Assembly: GCA_963995505.1 (NCBI GenBank)
Contig: OZ023193.1
Location: 5,788,521-5,852,520, forward strand
Length of the DNA stretch: 64,000 bases
Source of the DNA: Hypericum androsaemum
Lineage: Eukaryota > Streptophyta > Magnoliopsida > Malpighiales > Hypericaceae
Direction: 5' to 3'
Made by a program: the position numbers and the translations under genes. This document shows positions 23,695 to 34,006 of the stretch, piece by piece. Numbering within the stretch: position 1 is the first letter of the stretch; each line of letters opens with the position of its first letter. A model generated the notes under the pieces. It was not told the DNA's origin, did not search any database, and saw only the letters and a program-made list of their open reading frames with translations.

Positions 23695-24764
23695 TGAAAT
23701 AAATGTCAAATAAGTTCATCTACTTGTTCAAAAGGGTTATATAAGTTTTTCTACTTAAAAATTGCTCAGATAAGTCCTTCAACTGTAATTCTCTAAATAG
23801 GTCAAATAACATTCTGATACTGTTTTTCCGGTCACCGGAGACATGTCATCAACTGAAGTGACATCATTGTCATATTAAAAATGTCACATCATCAAATATT
23901 TATTCCTATTGATCCACGTTGCCCATTACCCCTAAAAAACTATTCGACCAGTGGGACGGACACATTGTCCTCAATGGCAGCGTCTTCAAAGGAGGGCTCA
24001 CCCTGGCGGCGATGCATGACGCCTTCGAGAAAGTGCTGTCTCTGTTCATCCTGGTCCTGATCGGCGTCCTCGCCTTCTCGATTCGCCTCTTCTCCTGAAG
24101 TGGGTCCCACCTTGTGATCCTCCTTCTTCAGAAAAAAAATTAAAATTTTGAACTTTTTAATTTGCGGGTTCCCCTGGGTAATCAAGTACGAGAGTATCAT
24201 CCACGAGTTCGACCCGTATTTCAATTACCCTATTCCTCAAAAAAAAAAAGGGGTAAGGATTCTGCGATTTTGGGTGCTCCCCGACTATCAATTTTTAGTT
24301 AAAGAATTGATTTTTAGTTTCTGTTTTGTGGGTTTGGTAGCTTTTGTCGAAGAAAGGGATATGTAGTTCTAGAAATGGTCCGATGATTGCACCAGATAAA
24401 TGTTGTTGCTCCTCCATTTCCGGACCACAAGAGAGGTCGTAGCTCCGCCGTGAGGCACCGGGCTTAACGAGATGGAAGATAATCGAGATTTTAGGATTTT
24501 AGTGTAATGACAATTTTTTTGAGAAGTTGGGGGTCGAATAGTTTTTTAGAGGGTAATGGGTCAATAGGAATAAATATTTGATGACGTAAAATTTTTAATA
24601 TGACAAGTACGTCACATCAGTTGATATATGTCGCCGGTGACCGAAAAATTATGTTGGGGTATTATTTGACCCATCCAGTGCATGAACTTGTCTGAGTCAC
24701 TTTCAAATACAGGAGATTATGCAACCCTTTTGAACAAGTAGAAGAACGTATTTGACTTTTATTC
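23695..24764 (+). mobile_element. Pack-MULE-like TIR element carrying STT3A exon fragments
   Basis: Long terminal inverted repeats of about 250 bp: 23695-23945 is the inverse of about 24525-24764, both containing CTACTTGTTCAAAAGGGTT or its complement. Near-matching 9-mers flank it (ATTTATTTT at 23686, ATTTATTCT at 24765). Between the repeats lies GC-richer DNA with two pieces of the oligosaccharyltransferase catalytic subunit STT3A. The first is a start (ATG 23974) that continues after a frame slip as MHDAFEKVLSL...AFSIRLFS to 24095. The second is VIKYESIIHEFDPYFNY at 24178-24228, with a short intron between. A TGA follows the first piece, so no STT3 protein can be made. The element is absent from unit 1. 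Confidence 0.85.
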
Positions 24765-24884
24765 ATTTATTCTTTTAAAAGTTAGTTTCATTGATGTTTG
24801 TAACAATTTTCCTTGGTGTTGAGACCATAATTTTTGAAGGGGAAAAAGCTGAAAGATATAAGAAGATATTACTCCAACTACATA

Positions 24885-25481
24885 CAATAAAACCTCTCTA
24901 AAGTAATATTATTGGGACCGAAAAAAATATTATTTTAGAGAAGTTATCACATAAGAGAAGTTTACGTTTTTTTTACTACAAAAAATTATTTTGTCTGTAA
25001 ATAAATTATAATTATTTCTTTGATCACATTCAAGTCTCCAAAAAATATATTAATAACAATTACAATTATTATCTGATAGAAAATAATAGTTAGTCACAAA
25101 ATACCTAAAATTTTGACTTACAGCGTTATTCAAATGTTAGACTCAATTGAAATATTTTTTTTATAGCAAGACGATGATTATAAGGACCATTTAAAGATAA
25201 TTCAAAAGATAAATGATGATGTAAAAATTATCAAACAAGCAAATCTAGCACAAACAAATATCTTGAATTATTTTCAAATTCGCAAATTATGTAAAAATAT
25301 ATGTATTTATTCAAAAATATCACTTTATGCAAAAGTTGGGACCAAGATTTTGAACTAATATTTTTTGAAAAAATATTAGTTATTATAATAGAAGAGTTAT
25401 TAAATTTTTGCACTGGTCCCAACTCGAGACCGAGACTTTTTATCAATTTAGAAAAGTTATCACTTTAGAGGTTTTTTACTG
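24885..25481. mobile_element. Emigrant/pogo-like DNA element, 597 bp, TA target duplication
   Basis: The ends CAATAAAACCTCTCTAAAGT and, inverted, CAGTAAAAAACCTCTAAAGT resemble the terminal repeats of Emigrant/Lemi (pogo-type Tc1/mariner) elements. TA flanks both ends (24883-24884 and 25482-25483). The paralogous unit 1 region (about 3222-3245) lacks it and keeps an uninterrupted site. The interior is AT-rich and non-coding. Confidence 0.75.
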
Positions 25482-25609
25482 TATAGCAAAACAAACTATT
25501 CAAAGCCGGGGACTCCAATTTTTTTAATTGCTGATATTATTTTTTAAAAACATAGATGAATTTATCTATTTTACTAAATATCAGAGACCCAAGAAAAAAT
25601 TGTACTTTA

Positions 25610-26960
25610 ATACTCTGTGATATCGCAAAAATAGCATAAGGTCCCCGTGGTTTGAAATCCATCAATCAAACGAGTCAAATTTTTTGTAAAAAAGATCACT
25701 TGTAAAATTGATCTTTGAGCCCGGTGCTATATCAGTTCCTTGACTGAGACGACGCGGTTACTCTGACGACATGGCAATACTATATCAGTTCTTTTTTCCT
25801 ACTTATAAAATTGATGTGGCAGTTACAATACAAGTCACCAAATTAGTCCCATATTTTGTTAAAAATTTCAGAAACCCATCTCTCACCCAGCTGAAAATAG
25901 TACCAAAATCTCACTCTCGGGCTTCTTCTCCCTCTCTTAGAGACTTTTGGATTTCTAGGCCCATTTCTTACCAAACCCAACGTAAAAACTAAACGCTTGG
26001 TGGGTAGATGTCGATGGGTTGCAGAAATGAAAAAACCTTATTTGACAAGGGAACAATTCATGATATAATCTAAAGCCCGAAGGTTAAACAAATCTGTCCA
26101 AAATAAAGTTTAAAAAAAACCCCCAACGTGAAAACCCTCCCTGGTCAACTCCAATCTCCTTTTCTTTTTTTTAATCTCCTAAAGAGTTTCTTGACATCAT
26201 TTTAAGCAAACAACTTTCTGGGCAGACATACAAAAACTTTTCCATCCATGAGAAACACTGTTAATAGCTGAACTCAAACTTGAAAATACCAATGAAATTG
26301 AAGAGCTCAAAGAATAGCACAGGCCGAGACTTTCTCAGATGGGAGAGATTGAAGAACGAAGAAAAAGAAGTAAACGCAAGATTAAACTTTGTAATAAGAA
26401 AGTACCCAATTGAAGGGCAAGACCTGAGCTGCTTTGTCTTGGTAAAGCAAGTGAATGGAGAGAAGGCGGAGACGAAGCCCAACAACAGCCAAGCTGCGAG
26501 TCTTCCGCCACGGTCGCTGCCGAAATTTTCAAGCCAAGCTCGAAGGGTTTTCTAGCCTTCGAATTTTATGGGTTTGGGTGTTGGAATTTTCTGGGTTTTG
26601 AATAGGGATGCTTGCTGGTGGGTTTAGGGGGGAGGAAGAGGAGGAAGTTGAGGAGGGGAAGGGTGGTCGTTGTTCTTGAAGAAGAAAAAGCCATGGCGGT
26701 AAGGTAAAAGGAGATATTCGAGGAGTTTCAAGGGAGGAGGAGAAAATTTTAGTGATTGTTCTGTTATTTTGGCCACTTGCCGCATCATTTTCCAAGTGTG
26801 ATAAAAAAAAAGATGGTGTGGTGTTGGAGAAAAAACATCATCTTAGCCAACTAGGCTGAGAAATTAGTCTGATGTTCTAAAAAAGTAATTTTTTTCGCAA
26901 AATATTTGACTCATTAAACAAATTTTAAACCACAAAATCTTTATACGATTTCTCAATATT
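25610..26960. mobile_element. Mutator-like TIR element, copy B
   Basis: This is the paralogue of the element at 3365-4860, without the nested 275-bp insertion. Inverted ends are visible: GAGTCAAATTTTTTG near 25675 against the inverse near 26900, and AATTTCTCAGCCTAGTTGG, read on the minus strand, at about 26850. The interior at 26250-26750 carries on the minus strand MAFSSSRTTTTLPLLNFLL, a Ser/Thr-rich start like a plastid transit peptide. After an in-frame stop, a frame with KISAATVAEDSQLG continues. It is probably a captured 5' end of a nuclear gene for a plastid protein; the gene is not identified. Confidence 0.55.
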
Positions 26961-26989
26961 TTACCAAAATTTTAAGCTCTCTAGTAAGA

Positions 26990-27557
26990 GTGAACATTTG
27001 GATTATCCGTATCTAAATTATCTGAAATTATAACTATCTGAACTATTCGAATAAGTAGTTTTAGTGTCCAAGTGCAAATTCTTTACTATCCGATGTCCAA
27101 ATTTTCTCCTGATATGGATAATTCGAACTATCTATTTTTTTCAAATCTTAAAAAACAGATTTGAACCAAAAATCCATCCATTCGATGCTTCAAGTTTCAA
27201 CAAAATCCAACAATCTATCAACTAATTACAAATCTCACGGTGCAACAAAATTAGTTAAAAGATGAGATAAAGAGTACCTGTAGTTGTGCAGGTTTTGTGG
27301 ACCGTTGTTTTTATGGGCTTTTAGTTTTTTTTGGGCTACTAGCAATGTGGGCTGAAAAGAATTATTAAGCTTGAGATATATTTAAATCGGACATTTCGGA
27401 AAATAACAATTTTATTATCAGTATTTAAATTTGAATTCAAAATTTTTATTTTGAATAATCCATCGAATCCGAATTCAAAATTATCTTAATTCGAATTTTA
27501 AAAATTTTAAATAATGGATAAAAATAACAGATAACAGATTTTTTTTCCTGGCCCTTA
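26990..27557. mobile_element. Insertion present only in unit 3, unclassified
   Basis: Unit 1 reads straight through (near 4980) from CTCCCTAGTA into the NUP107 leader. In unit 3 about 560 bp of AT-rich DNA with many ATCCGAAT/ATTCGAAT-like words intervenes, ending near CTTACTGTAGTCTAG. The outer bases are weakly inverted (AGTAAGAG against CAGTAAGGG). It could be an hAT-type non-autonomous element, but the target duplication is unclear. Confidence 0.4.
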
Positions 27558-27765
27558 CTGTAGTCTAGTTGGAAGGTTACGGAGAGTTGGAACACAGACG
27601 GACGGAAACTTTCCCCCGGCTCTGTCGTCCGTCTGCTTCCAGCTTCAGCTCCCTAAGGAGAAAAAACAAAAAAGTAAATAAAAGGGTTTTGATTTGGCCA
27701 ACTCAAAAACCCCGTCTCCCGCCCGAAGCAGAACTCAAAAAGCGGCGTCGTTTCGAGCGGAGACA

Positions 27766-28790
27766 ATGATGGAAGTCGAAATGGAGGCGTCCCCTGGCTA
27801 CTTCGACCCCGAGGACCTCTCCTCCGGTGAGCAATTCCGCCGCTACGGGTACACAAAATAAATTAACCGCCTCCGTATTCCTTTTTTTTTTGTTATTACT
27901 TCTATTCAACCGCGTCCTGATTCGAGCAGCTTGTTGCGGACCCCGAGCGAAGCAAGAGGCACTCCACCCAGACGCGGTCCCCCCGCACCCATCGAGCCCG
28001 GGCTGCTCCATGACGGGCACAGCATTCACAGCTCCATCTTGAGAAGATCAAGCACCAGGCGCATAGCTATGATGCGGCTGATCGGTTTGGGGGGAGGGCA
28101 CGGTCGGATCACAAGAGGAGGATGATGTAGGGGGTGAGTCCATCAAGGCGTGTAAGGTGGAGGATGAGATGGTTTCGGATGTCACGGAGAGGGCTGTTTG
28201 CCTATCTTCTTGATTCTGCTATTCGAGGTCTGATGTGCTGCTTCTTTTTTTCGTATTTCTACCGAGAGGAATGAGGGTGGCTTAGTGAATTAACTGTGTA
28301 TTCTTGGAGATTAGACAATGTGGCTTGTTAGGAGCGGAGTGTCTTGCGGGGAAGTTTCATCTGTGCTCTGTTTGGCAGGTTCGATGTCTATTCCTGATCT
28401 GATTTTAAGGTTTGAGAGATCTTGTCGAGACATATCTGCTTCTATAAGGTGCGTCTTTTGGTATGTTAAGGTTTACAAGCACCTAAGCGGGTGAATTGTT
28501 TAGCTTTTTCATCACGACACTTAATTATAAGCATTTTAGGATTCTTAAGATGTAAGAGAGCTGTCTTCTCAATGCTGCATGGTGATTTGTTTCTGTAGGT
28601 ATGGATGGGTTCCACCATCATCAGGCATCGAGTTGTTGAGGACAAACTGATGATGCAAAAGGCTCAACTCCTCCTCGACGAGGCTGCTACTTGGTCTCTT
28701 ATGTGGTACGGTACCTCTACGGGAAAGGCAATGATTCTTTGCACTCTATATCATCTTCTGCTTGAAGTTTCTTTGAAGGGAGCTTGATTG
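27766..28790 (+). pseudogene. NUP107: NUP107 5' fragment (unit 3)
   Basis: It starts at ATG 27766 (MMEVEMEASPGYFDPEDLSS, donor after TAC GG at 27848). The second exon (about 27945-28230) is frameshifted and carries deletions relative to unit 1. The third begins at 28379 (SIPDLILRFERSCRDIS) and extends to about 28450. A further exon at about 28599 reads GSTIIRHRVVEDKLMMQKAQ followed by LLLDEAATWSLMWYG, matching the conserved region after the plant NUP107 N-terminus. Coding similarity then ends. The fragment covers roughly the first fifth of the protein. It is broken by frameshifts and so non-functional. Confidence 0.85.
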
Positions 28791-29519
28791 ATGTCTTATT
28801 GTTTAATAATTTATGTAGTGAATTAGATAGCTGGAGTGACACCAATTGGATGACAAGATGATAGAAGGGTGCCTAAAATAGGTTAGATCACGTGAAGATA
28901 TGACTGGGAGATACAGCCGTTAGACAATGCGGAAATAGGGAAGTTATTAACAAAGAGAGGTAAGGAGGAGAATTAGAATGACTTGGTGGTAAGAGTTCAG
29001 AAAATATTAATGGTAGATTAGTTCACCGGGGGAGGTTTTTCTTCCTGCATGGTGGCAAAGGTTTTGCTTTAGTTTCTCCTTCGTTTATATGAGATCCTTT
29101 GTCCTAGTGTGAACATGGCGAGTTTTTTGATCTTATTCTTGTCTTGCGACTCCTTGCAGCGACAGACGAAAATTCCTGACGACCTAGCAGTGGTACTTTT
29201 TTTGTCTTCTTGTTTTCTTTTCAATCCAAAAACTTCCAAGGTTTTAAGGGTTAGTTCGATCGATGTTTCCTTTTCGGAACATCAGGTTTGTTGTTGGTAG
29301 CCCATTACAACGAGCAACAAAGAGAACATCCAAATATGATGTCTCAACTTCTGCAGATTATTGCTCTACGTGTGTAAAATATTCGAACTAATAAAATTCC
29401 AATTGTTATGAACATGATTCACTAATAGCATATAACAGTTGTCACTCTATAAAATCCTAACCTTAGAAAAGATTTTAAAACTCTATGTAGACCTAGCTAG
29501 CTTGTCTTAATGGCCAGCA
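28791..29519. other. Intergenic, no gene seen
   Basis: No recognisable coding sequence. About 29395-29519 is the 3' flank of the minus-strand gene that follows and is repeated at 33905-34006 (for example CTCTATAAAATCC and TTTTAAAACTCTATGT). Confidence 0.6.
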
Positions 29520-30336
29520 CTACTCAACCATCTCACATGTACTGCATTTCTTATGATATCGAACAGGTGAAGGACACAAGGTGGCAAAGAAGAGCAAGAC
29601 ATACGCTGAAACACCTAAGACTCTATAAACTGATCCTGTCTTAGAAAGTCCGTACGCGGCGAGCCCATATATACCGCCAGCAAAAACGACGTACGAAACC
29701 ACAAACCAAACCTGAAACATAATTAAGACAAATTATTCGAGCCATTTATAATTAAACAAAAGATTAAGCTAACCAAAAAATTGAAATCATTGTTGTCTTA
29801 CCCTGTTGCACAGTTTTGTAATGAGCAAGGCACGCATACTATCCAACTGCTCCCGAATACTATTCCATGACTTCTTGCATTCTTGGAGCTTGTTTGGTTC
29901 CAGCACCCTACCGGGAAATCTAGAGTCAAATATTCCAGACATGACCTAACAACAATAAAAACTTCACATGAGTTCTTGGGCTATAGAAAAAACTAATACT
30001 AGTAATGCCAGTGAAAAACAAAGGAAACTTTCTTGGTTTTGGAGGACAGAAGACTCCACTTCTCCCCCAAGTCACCCAAATCCCACCACGGGCAGCACGA
30101 AGACTTTTCCACATCACTATTCATTTTCTGAACCTGTATAATGGAAGTGTACATGTCAAACCACCAAAATGCACCTGATATTGAATATCCTCGTAAATGA
30201 GATGCAAAGCCGCTCGAATCACAAGCGAATTGTCAAAAGGGAGACCATTGGACACCCATGCTTTGGCTGCGAAGCCGAGGGAGTTTGCAGGAGTGAACTC
30301 GAGATTGTTGTTATGTCCGCCTAGCTCGAGATCCAT
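29520..30336 (-). CDS. Small membrane protein of unknown family, copy 1 (200 aa)
   Basis: Four exons on the minus strand: 30336-30175, 30133-30029, 29945-29802 and 29711-29520, all phase 0 with GT-AG introns. Exon 1 begins MDLELGGHNNNLEFTPANSL and runs directly into AKAWVSNGLPFDNSLVIRAA. In copy 2 this same sequence is spread over three exons, so an internal deletion or fusion shortened this copy. The middle is charged and probably helical (CKKSWNSIREQLDSMRALL). The last exon encodes two hydrophobic segments (VWFVVSYVVFAGGIYGLAAY and VLGVSAYVLLFFATL), suggesting C-terminal membrane anchoring. No stops or frameshifts. I do not recognise the family. Intron 1 is only 41 bp, very short for a plant, so its removal is not certain. 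Confidence 0.7.
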
Positions 30337-31930
30337 AGTTGCAGCAACAGTCTGGTTGGAGTGGCGACCTGAATACAGGTACAAAACAAAGTAACACGCT
30401 TATTAATCCTTAAACCAAAGGGAACAAGCTAAAACCAGCGCCAACAAGAACACATAATTAGACATCAACATAAGAGAATAGTAGCGTAGATAATTTTCTA
30501 CACCGAAAAAGGGTAAGATGCGAAACATCATATGGTTGTTTCGGTAGAAGAAATTGAGGTATCACTGTTCAATCAATAACGCGACACGATTCAGACGCAA
30601 CGGAAGAGAAGCATTATTTTTAACAAGCCCTTGGATTTCTGGAAAAAATATTAAGCTATTTAAAAAATAAAAAAACCCTAAACATAGCCTAAACCCTAAA
30701 TCCAGTTGTTCTTCCATCAAACACGCTAAAAAAAGTGTAGCCCTAACATGAAAAAAATAAGGAAAATTAGATTCACTTAAAAAAATTTTGGGTTAAAGAT
30801 TGACGAACGTAAAAAAAAATATTATTGCAAAAGTCAGTCATAGAGTACGGTTAGATAGTACATGACTCTTAGAATCACGTGGGAGTAAAAGAATGGGAAA
30901 GAGAAAAAGGAACAAGGAGAAGAAACCCTGCTTGACTGCGTTTCGAGAGCTTAATTATGCTGGTAGTGAGGAGGATGTGAGGGAAGTCGTATATAAACGT
31001 AAGGAACATGAAAAGTGGATTTGTTATTGGATGTGTAAAACACTCAAAGATCGTTACGGGAGATAAAATGGTTCGGTGTATTATGATAGAATAGTTCGTC
31101 CAGTTATAATAGAATAGTTCGCTCAGTTATGATAAAATAATTTCACGGATCCGTCCCAAAAAATCGGGACCGTCCCCGGGATAAAAGAGGTTAGATAAAA
31201 TAGTTCACCCAATTATGATATAATGGTTCGCCCGGTTACGATAAAATAGTTTCACGGATAAAAAGGATTAGATAAAATGGTTCGCTCAGTTATGATAAAA
31301 TGGTTCGCACAATTATGATAAAATAATTCGCTCTCCAAGGCAGTACTTGAAAAATTATTTTAGTACCAAATCTGGTCCTAGGACAAAAGTATGTATTCAT
31401 TTATAACTCAGAAACCTCCACTTTTTGTTTCCTGCAGTCTTTGTTGTTTGGTTAAATTTTACTTCCTTAATCAACTTTTTCTTTTTTGGTCGTACAAAAT
31501 TACATACGCACTCTTAAAATAACAATTAACTTCCAAAACTCTCAAGTCCGTGGAAATAGGCACTTTAAAAGATCAAAAAAGAGTTGTTAATCAAAAAGGC
31601 AGTTAAAAAAAACAGATAAATAATTATTTAATAACAAAATTCAGAAGATGGAAATTATTTTAGATTTTATCCACTTGAACTTCGTTATTTTTGGAAAAAA
31701 TCATCCCCCCTGCTCTTTTAGCAGACCCCGGATACTCGAGGAGTAAAAATCTTTTATGGTCACTGAACTATTCCCCATTTCTGTAATGTCCAGTTTTTTA
31801 TTTTTCGCATGATTGTCAAAGTCCAAACATTTTATAGTTTTGAACTAGGACTTTATTTATAAAAAAAGACTAATAGGTCATTTCGAGAACTCCTCGCACA
31901 ATTAAATATCTACTGCAAATATAAAAAGTA
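30337..31930. other. 5' flank of copy 1 with minisatellite
   Basis: 30380-31060 is the duplicated upstream region, matching 35400-36000 (for example AGTGTAGCCCTAACATGAAA). It is followed by a short-period repeat (31065-31335, listed separately) and an AT-rich stretch to 31930 without coding sequence. Promoter elements cannot be placed with confidence. Confidence 0.55.
31065..31335. repeat. Minisatellite of about 22-bp units
   Basis: About nine degenerate copies of a unit like GGTTCGCTCAGTTATGAT, linked by ATAAAAT, are interrupted by spacers with TTTCACGGAT and CGGGACCGTCCC. The same unit recurs in opposite orientation at 51995-52270. Confidence 0.85.
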
Positions 31931-33337
31931 GGAAAAAGTCTATTTTAGTACCTTATGGTATCGCAAAAAATTATTTTAGTATCTTATGGTAAAAAATTCA
32001 TCAATTGAGTCAAACCTCACTTAATTTACATCACTTAATTCTACTAGCAGCTGTCCGATCTCTTCTCAACTTGTTCGGACCTTGTCAGACCATCTGGACG
32101 GACCACGTCAGCATTCACTGATGACATGGCAATCCTCTCCCTCCTTCGCCCCATCTCTCTTCCCCTCTCTCTCCTCCTTCCCCTCTCTTCTTCTTCTTCT
32201 TCCTGTCATCTCAGAAAGCATCATCAGCTCACGACACCCAATCACGACAACCCATCCCCGAGACCTCCAACCCTCCCCGGCCTCGGGTCTCTTGGACAAC
32301 AGATGATAATCTCATCGGACACCAACTTCTCCTTGTTCACGATCTCCTTAAGCTCCACAAGACTGAAACTTTATTAAAATTTTCAAGGTGGGTTCAAATT
32401 GAAATAATTAATTCAAAGGAAAGGACCGACCTTGGAGCCGGAGGAGCGAAGCTCGTCGCGGACGAGATCGCCGGTGGCGATGTGGGGGACGCCGAGGATG
32501 GTGGAGAGGCGGGAGGTGTAGGTGCCCTTTCCGAGATCGCCTTCCCGCTCCTTAAGAACGCCGCCCGTGGAATGAGCATGACACGACCCGCTTTTCATTT
32601 TTGATTTAGTTTGTTAATTACAGGTTCGAAGCCACGGACTTCGCCTATATTTTATATCTCGTCCTCCGCGGTGATGGTGCCGTCGCGAAAAGTCTTCGGA
32701 GATGATTTTAATTAGAACCCATGAAAAATTTACATGTATATACTCACCACCCACTTGCCCACCTCCATTCCTTCTCCGTCAAGGCTTCTGATTGTTATTT
32801 TTTCTTCTTTTTTGCTTGCTGATCCTTGGATGATCAGTGAAGAAGGAATAAAGGTGGGGAGTTTTTTCTGGGTATTTTTTTTCCTTCTAATTAACACAAG
32901 TTTGTGTTTTTATTTGCTATTGTGGGTTTGATTTTAAGTTTGATGTTTTGGGAATTTTTACTTGCAGGGTTTTGATCGGTGGAAAGGGAAGGTCAAAATG
33001 ATTGTTTATTTTCTAGCCTTGATGATGATGGTTTCTGAGATGAGACGAAGAAGAAGAAGAGAGGGGAAGGAGGAGAGAGGGGGGAAGAAAGAAAGAGAAG
33101 AAAGAGGGAAGGGGGAAAGAAAGAATGTCCATGTGGCGCCACATCATCAAAAATGTTGATGTGGCTGGTCCATATGGCCGGATAAGGTTCGGGCAGAATG
33201 GGAAGGATCCGGGCAGCTGTCCGTAGACTTAAGTGATGTTAATTGGCTGAGATTTGGCTCGATTGATAAATTTTTTACCACAGGATATTAAAGTAATTTT
33301 TTGCGATATCACAGACTACTAAAAATGGACTTTTTCG
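31931..33337 (-). mobile_element. Pack-MULE-like element carrying adenylate kinase exons
   Basis: A perfect 9-bp target duplication TAAAAAGTA flanks it (31922-31930 and 33338-33346), diagnostic for the Mutator-like superfamily. Terminal inverted repeats of more than 130 bp are visible: AAAAAGTC...TATCGCAAAAAATTA at the left and its inverse at the right. On the minus strand, 32560-32431 encodes KGTYTSRLSTILGVPHIATG and DLVRDELRSSGSK, with a donor at 32430. 32361-32303 encodes LKEIVNKEKLVSDEII. These are consecutive parts of a plant organelle-type adenylate kinase: the end of the Walker A region, then the AMP-binding region. The Walker A start is altered (GDLGKGT), so no functional kinase is encoded. 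The outer interior is GC-rich and purine-biased. Confidence 0.9.
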
Positions 33338-33346
33338 TAAAAAGTA

Positions 33347-34006
33347 TAAGAAGTATTTATTCAAATATAATTAAATTCATTTAAACATTAATTTATGTCT
33401 TGCCTTAATTTTCAATATGCATAATATGTGAATGGATTATAGGTATTTGAGTATCTTTTAAGTCTTATACGCGTTCTAAAATGTTTAGTCTGAGAAATAT
33501 GTGTATAATTGATAAATTTAGTACCCACGCGTATAGTTTTCTCATTATACAAGTATGAATAGTGCCATGGATATCCCAATGTGTCACCTCATTGAAACCA
33601 CGAGGATTAGTTTGATTATTTTTTTAAAACTATTCGATTGTATGTGTCAACCACTGTTTTCGCCTCCAGGAAATTTCTGTTGTCTGAGAGGGAGTATGCT
33701 ATATCGAAAATGGAGCTCTAGGAAGAAACAACCACTTGATCCTATGTGCAGATCAAACTATTTGAGGCATATCTTTCAGAAACCTTCTCCAGTTCCTCCA
33801 CTTGTAGTACCTCTGCATAGAACAGAACCCTTTGCTTCTCTCCACTTGTCTAGCTGGGCAGATTTGCTCGGGTTTCGTATACAAAATCTACACTTTATCT
33901 TTAACATCCGATGCGAGTGTGAACATAATTCACTAATAAAATATAGCAATTGTCACTCTATAAAATCCGAACCCTGAAAATATTTTAAAACTCTATGTGA
34001 ACCTGG
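33347..34006. other. Intergenic between the two membrane-protein genes
   Basis: 33347-33650 repeats at 36220-36530 (for example AATTTATGTCTTGCCTTAAT). 33905-34006 is the duplicated 3' flank of the gene. Between them, about 33655-33890, is sequence found only here that is open on the plus strand (about 80 codons, Pro/Ser-rich) but has no recognisable domain. Confidence 0.5.

Noticed and set aside
23940..24224. Minus-strand 94-codon acidic frame in the STT3A-carrying element
   Set aside because: It lies opposite the STT3A fragment, and the plus strand explains the sequence with a recognisable protein.
26529..26795. Pro/Ser-rich minus-strand frame as an independent gene
   Set aside because: It is part of the TIR element interior. 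The frame with an ATG is interrupted, and the paralogous copy at about 4500-4750 does not keep it open.
33555..33977. 140-codon plus-strand frame between the membrane-protein genes
   Set aside because: It spans a duplicated flank and unique sequence, shows no domain and has no supporting splice or start context, so it is left as intergenic.
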